From: Selenomonas sp. oral taxon 920
GTDB taxonomy: Bacteria > Bacillota > Negativicutes > Selenomonadales > Selenomonadaceae
NCBI RefSeq assembly: GCF_001717585.1
Contig: NZ_CP017042.1
Coordinates: forward strand, 948,501-1,012,500
DNA: 64,000 nucleotides
Reading direction: 5' to 3'
The stretch's first letter is position 1. Each line of letters begins with the position of its first letter. Under the pieces are notes generated by a model. The model did not search any database. It was given only the letters and a program-made list of their open reading frames with translations, and had not been told where the DNA came from. The position numbers and the translations under genes were made by a program. Shown piece by piece: positions 62,804 to 64,000 of this stretch.

Positions 62804-63586
62804 CTACCCCTTCGCCATAAATGCGCGGTAGGTGCGCTCCATCTCTTTGCGAGTCTTGCTTGCGGGCCAAAGCTCGCCAAGTGCGCCCTCACGCATCCCC
62901 GCAGCGAGGTGGTTGTAGAGGTTCGGATTATCCCTGCCGAGCGTTTCGATCAGCTCCTTGACAGTCTGACGCGTGGTGTTGCCGTTGTGGGGGCAGGGGG
63001 AGGGGATCGGCGTGAAGCCGTGGTATTGGATCGCGTCGGTGATTTCCTGCTCGCGGAAGTAGACGAGGGGGCGGATGACGGTGATGTCCGTCTTATCGAG
63101 ATAGGTTTTGGGACGGAACGTGTTCAGCTGCCCCGAGTAGAATAAACTCATGAGGAAGGTCTCCACAGCATCGTCATGATGATGCGCGTAGGCGACCTTA
63201 TTCATTTTGTGCTCCACGGCATAGCGATTGACTGCGCCGCGCCGGAAAAACGCGCAGGTGAAGCAGGGGCTTTTGTCGTCCTGCTCCGCAATCGCGCCTG
63301 CGATATCGACATCCACAACACCGTAGGGGACATCGAGACTTTTGCAGAATGATGCAATTGCATCGGTATTGAGGGGCGTGTCAAACTGTGGGTTGACAGT
63401 GAATGCTGCGATGGTAAAGTCCTTTTTGAGACGTTCACGCAGGATGGCGAGGGCGTAGGTGAGAAAGATGCTGTCCTTGCCGCCTGATACGCCGATGAGA
63501 ATGCGGTCGCCCTGCTCAATCAGTTCGAACTCCACGACAGCTCGCATGAGCTTGCTGAAATAGGACTGTGGGATGTTGATGTTCAA
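62804..63586 (-). CDS. TtcA-family tRNA thiolation protein
   Basis: 260 residues. PP-loop ATPase: ILIGVSGGKDSIFLTYAL, Fe-S Cys pair in SPCFTCAFFRRGAV, YAHHHDDAVETFL, and a further Cys in PIPSPCPHNG. TtcA makes 2-thiocytidine 32 in certain tRNAs with a [4Fe-4S] cluster; other members of this group do related thiolations, so the exact tRNA target is inferred. It starts 12 bases after the upstream gene. Confidence 0.85.
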   Translation of the reverse strand: MNINIPQSYFSKLMRAVVEFELIEQGDRILIGVSGGKDSIFLTYALAILRERLKKDFTIAAFTVNPQFDTPLNTDAIASFCKSLDVPYGVVDVDIAGAIAEQDDKSPCFTCAFFRRGAVNRYAVEHKMNKVAYAHHHDDAVETFLMSLFYSGQLNTFRPKTYLDKTDITVIRPLVYFREQEITDAIQYHGFTPIPSPCPHNGNTTRQTVKELIETLGRDNPNLYNHLAAGMREGALGELWPASKTRKEMERTYRAFMAKG

Positions 63587-63598
63587 TGAAAACTTCCT

Positions 63599-64000
63599 TT
63601 ATTCTTTATGGCAGAGATAGACACCGAGAACGCCGCTCTTGATGGAGACGGCAAACGTTTTTTTTGTGTTTTCGCGTGCGAGGACGTTGCTGATTGCAAG
63701 TGATGCACGATTTGTGATGCACGCATCCCGCAGTTCCCAATACAGACCATGCGTTGTTACGCCCGTACATTCCTCCGTAAAGGGGAGGAGGGAGATGGCA
63801 CGCGGGGGCGTGTCGCAGGTCACGGTGAGCGATTCACCTGCATGGAGATAGAAAAGTGTTTCGCACTCGTCCGCAAGTACGCAGGAGATGTCGGCGTGCG
63901 CGGCGACGGCGGCAGTGCTCATGAGATGGTCAAGCCGCCCGCCAAATGCTCCCGTTAGGATGATGAGCGGCCGAGCAAAACGTTCCGCAGCAATATGGAG
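63599..64000 (-). CDS. thiamine pyrophosphokinase, 3' part
   Basis: 134 codons run in frame from the window edge to the stop at 63599; the N-terminal part lies outside. LIILTGAFGGRLDHLMST matches the substrate and magnesium site of thiamine pyrophosphokinase, and the rest is the C-terminal beta domain. It makes thiamine diphosphate from thiamine. The apparent ATG at 63922 is internal. Cotranscribed with the TtcA-like gene. Confidence 0.85.
   Translation of the reverse strand, partial: LHIAAERFARPLIILTGAFGGRLDHLMSTAAVAAHADISCVLADECETLFYLHAGESLTVTCDTPPRAISLLPFTEECTGVTTHGLYWELRDACITNRASLAISNVLARENTKKTFAVSIKSGVLGVYLCHKE

Overview
The window looks like chromosome of an anaerobic, motile, Gram-negative-walled Firmicute of the Negativicutes, most likely Selenomonas or a close relative. 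The inference rests on a mix of traits: Firmicute-type regulators and proteases (CtsR-McsA-McsB-ClpC, trigger factor-ClpP-ClpX-Lon, YsxC) beside a diderm RND efflux pump, flagellar FliK and FlgD, a flavodiiron protein, and siroheme decarboxylase AhbA/AhbB. Housekeeping genes are GC-rich; a few islands (hypothetical gene near 1.6-2.2 kb, most of the cas genes) are visibly AT-richer. No ribosomal RNA or intact insertion sequence is present.

Layout. 1-2.7 kb: 3' end of folE2, a YbhN-type membrane protein, and an AT-rich minus-strand gene pair. 2.7-8.9 kb: ctsR-mcsA-mcsB-clpC stress operon, then radA. 8.9-13.5 kb: fliK-flgD behind a sigma-28-like promoter, an unrecognised repeat protein, a LysR regulator and another unrecognised gene. 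13.5-17.9 kb: tRNA-Ser, purine permease, MBL-fold lipoprotein with a DUF3006 partner, amidase, GerM-like lipoprotein. 18-25.3 kb: tig-clpP-clpX-lon-engB-ahbA-ahbB. 25.4-30.6 kb: fprA with an operator-like palindrome, an exonuclease, a small membrane protein, glyQS. 30.6-35.2 kb: an unexplained structured stretch, trpF-trpC-trpB-trpA, a transaldolase-family aldolase.

35.3-45.4 kb is a complete type I-C CRISPR-Cas locus: cas3-cas5c-cas8c-cas7c-cas4-cas1-cas2, a leader, and an array of 30 repeats (the last truncated) with 29 spacers. A strong internal ribosome binding site and in-frame GTG in cas8c predict a separately translated Cas11c subunit. 45.7-50.1 kb is an RND adaptor/pump pair without an outer-membrane partner. 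50.2-55.3 kb: azlC-azlD-tag, a Y-family polymerase with a YolD-like partner, rfbB, and four tRNA genes, one of them (Arg-UCU) with an irregular acceptor and T arm. 55.3-64 kb: NlpC/P60 hydrolase, SmtB-type regulator and threonine ammonia-lyase; two UspA proteins; tcdA-gpsA-nudix; tRNA-Leu; guaB; a TtcA-like protein; and the 3' part of thiamine pyrophosphokinase.

Most transcription units can be bounded from sequence: near-consensus sigma-70 promoters with 16-18 bp spacers precede tRNA genes and several operons, and strong hairpins followed by T-runs end them. The most interesting signals are the internal Cas11c start, an 11-base palindrome shared by two promoters of the trp cluster, the fprA operator, the 30.73-30.90 kb structured stretch, the sigma-28-like promoter at fliK, the triplicated-motif protein at 11.3 kb and the odd tRNA-Arg.
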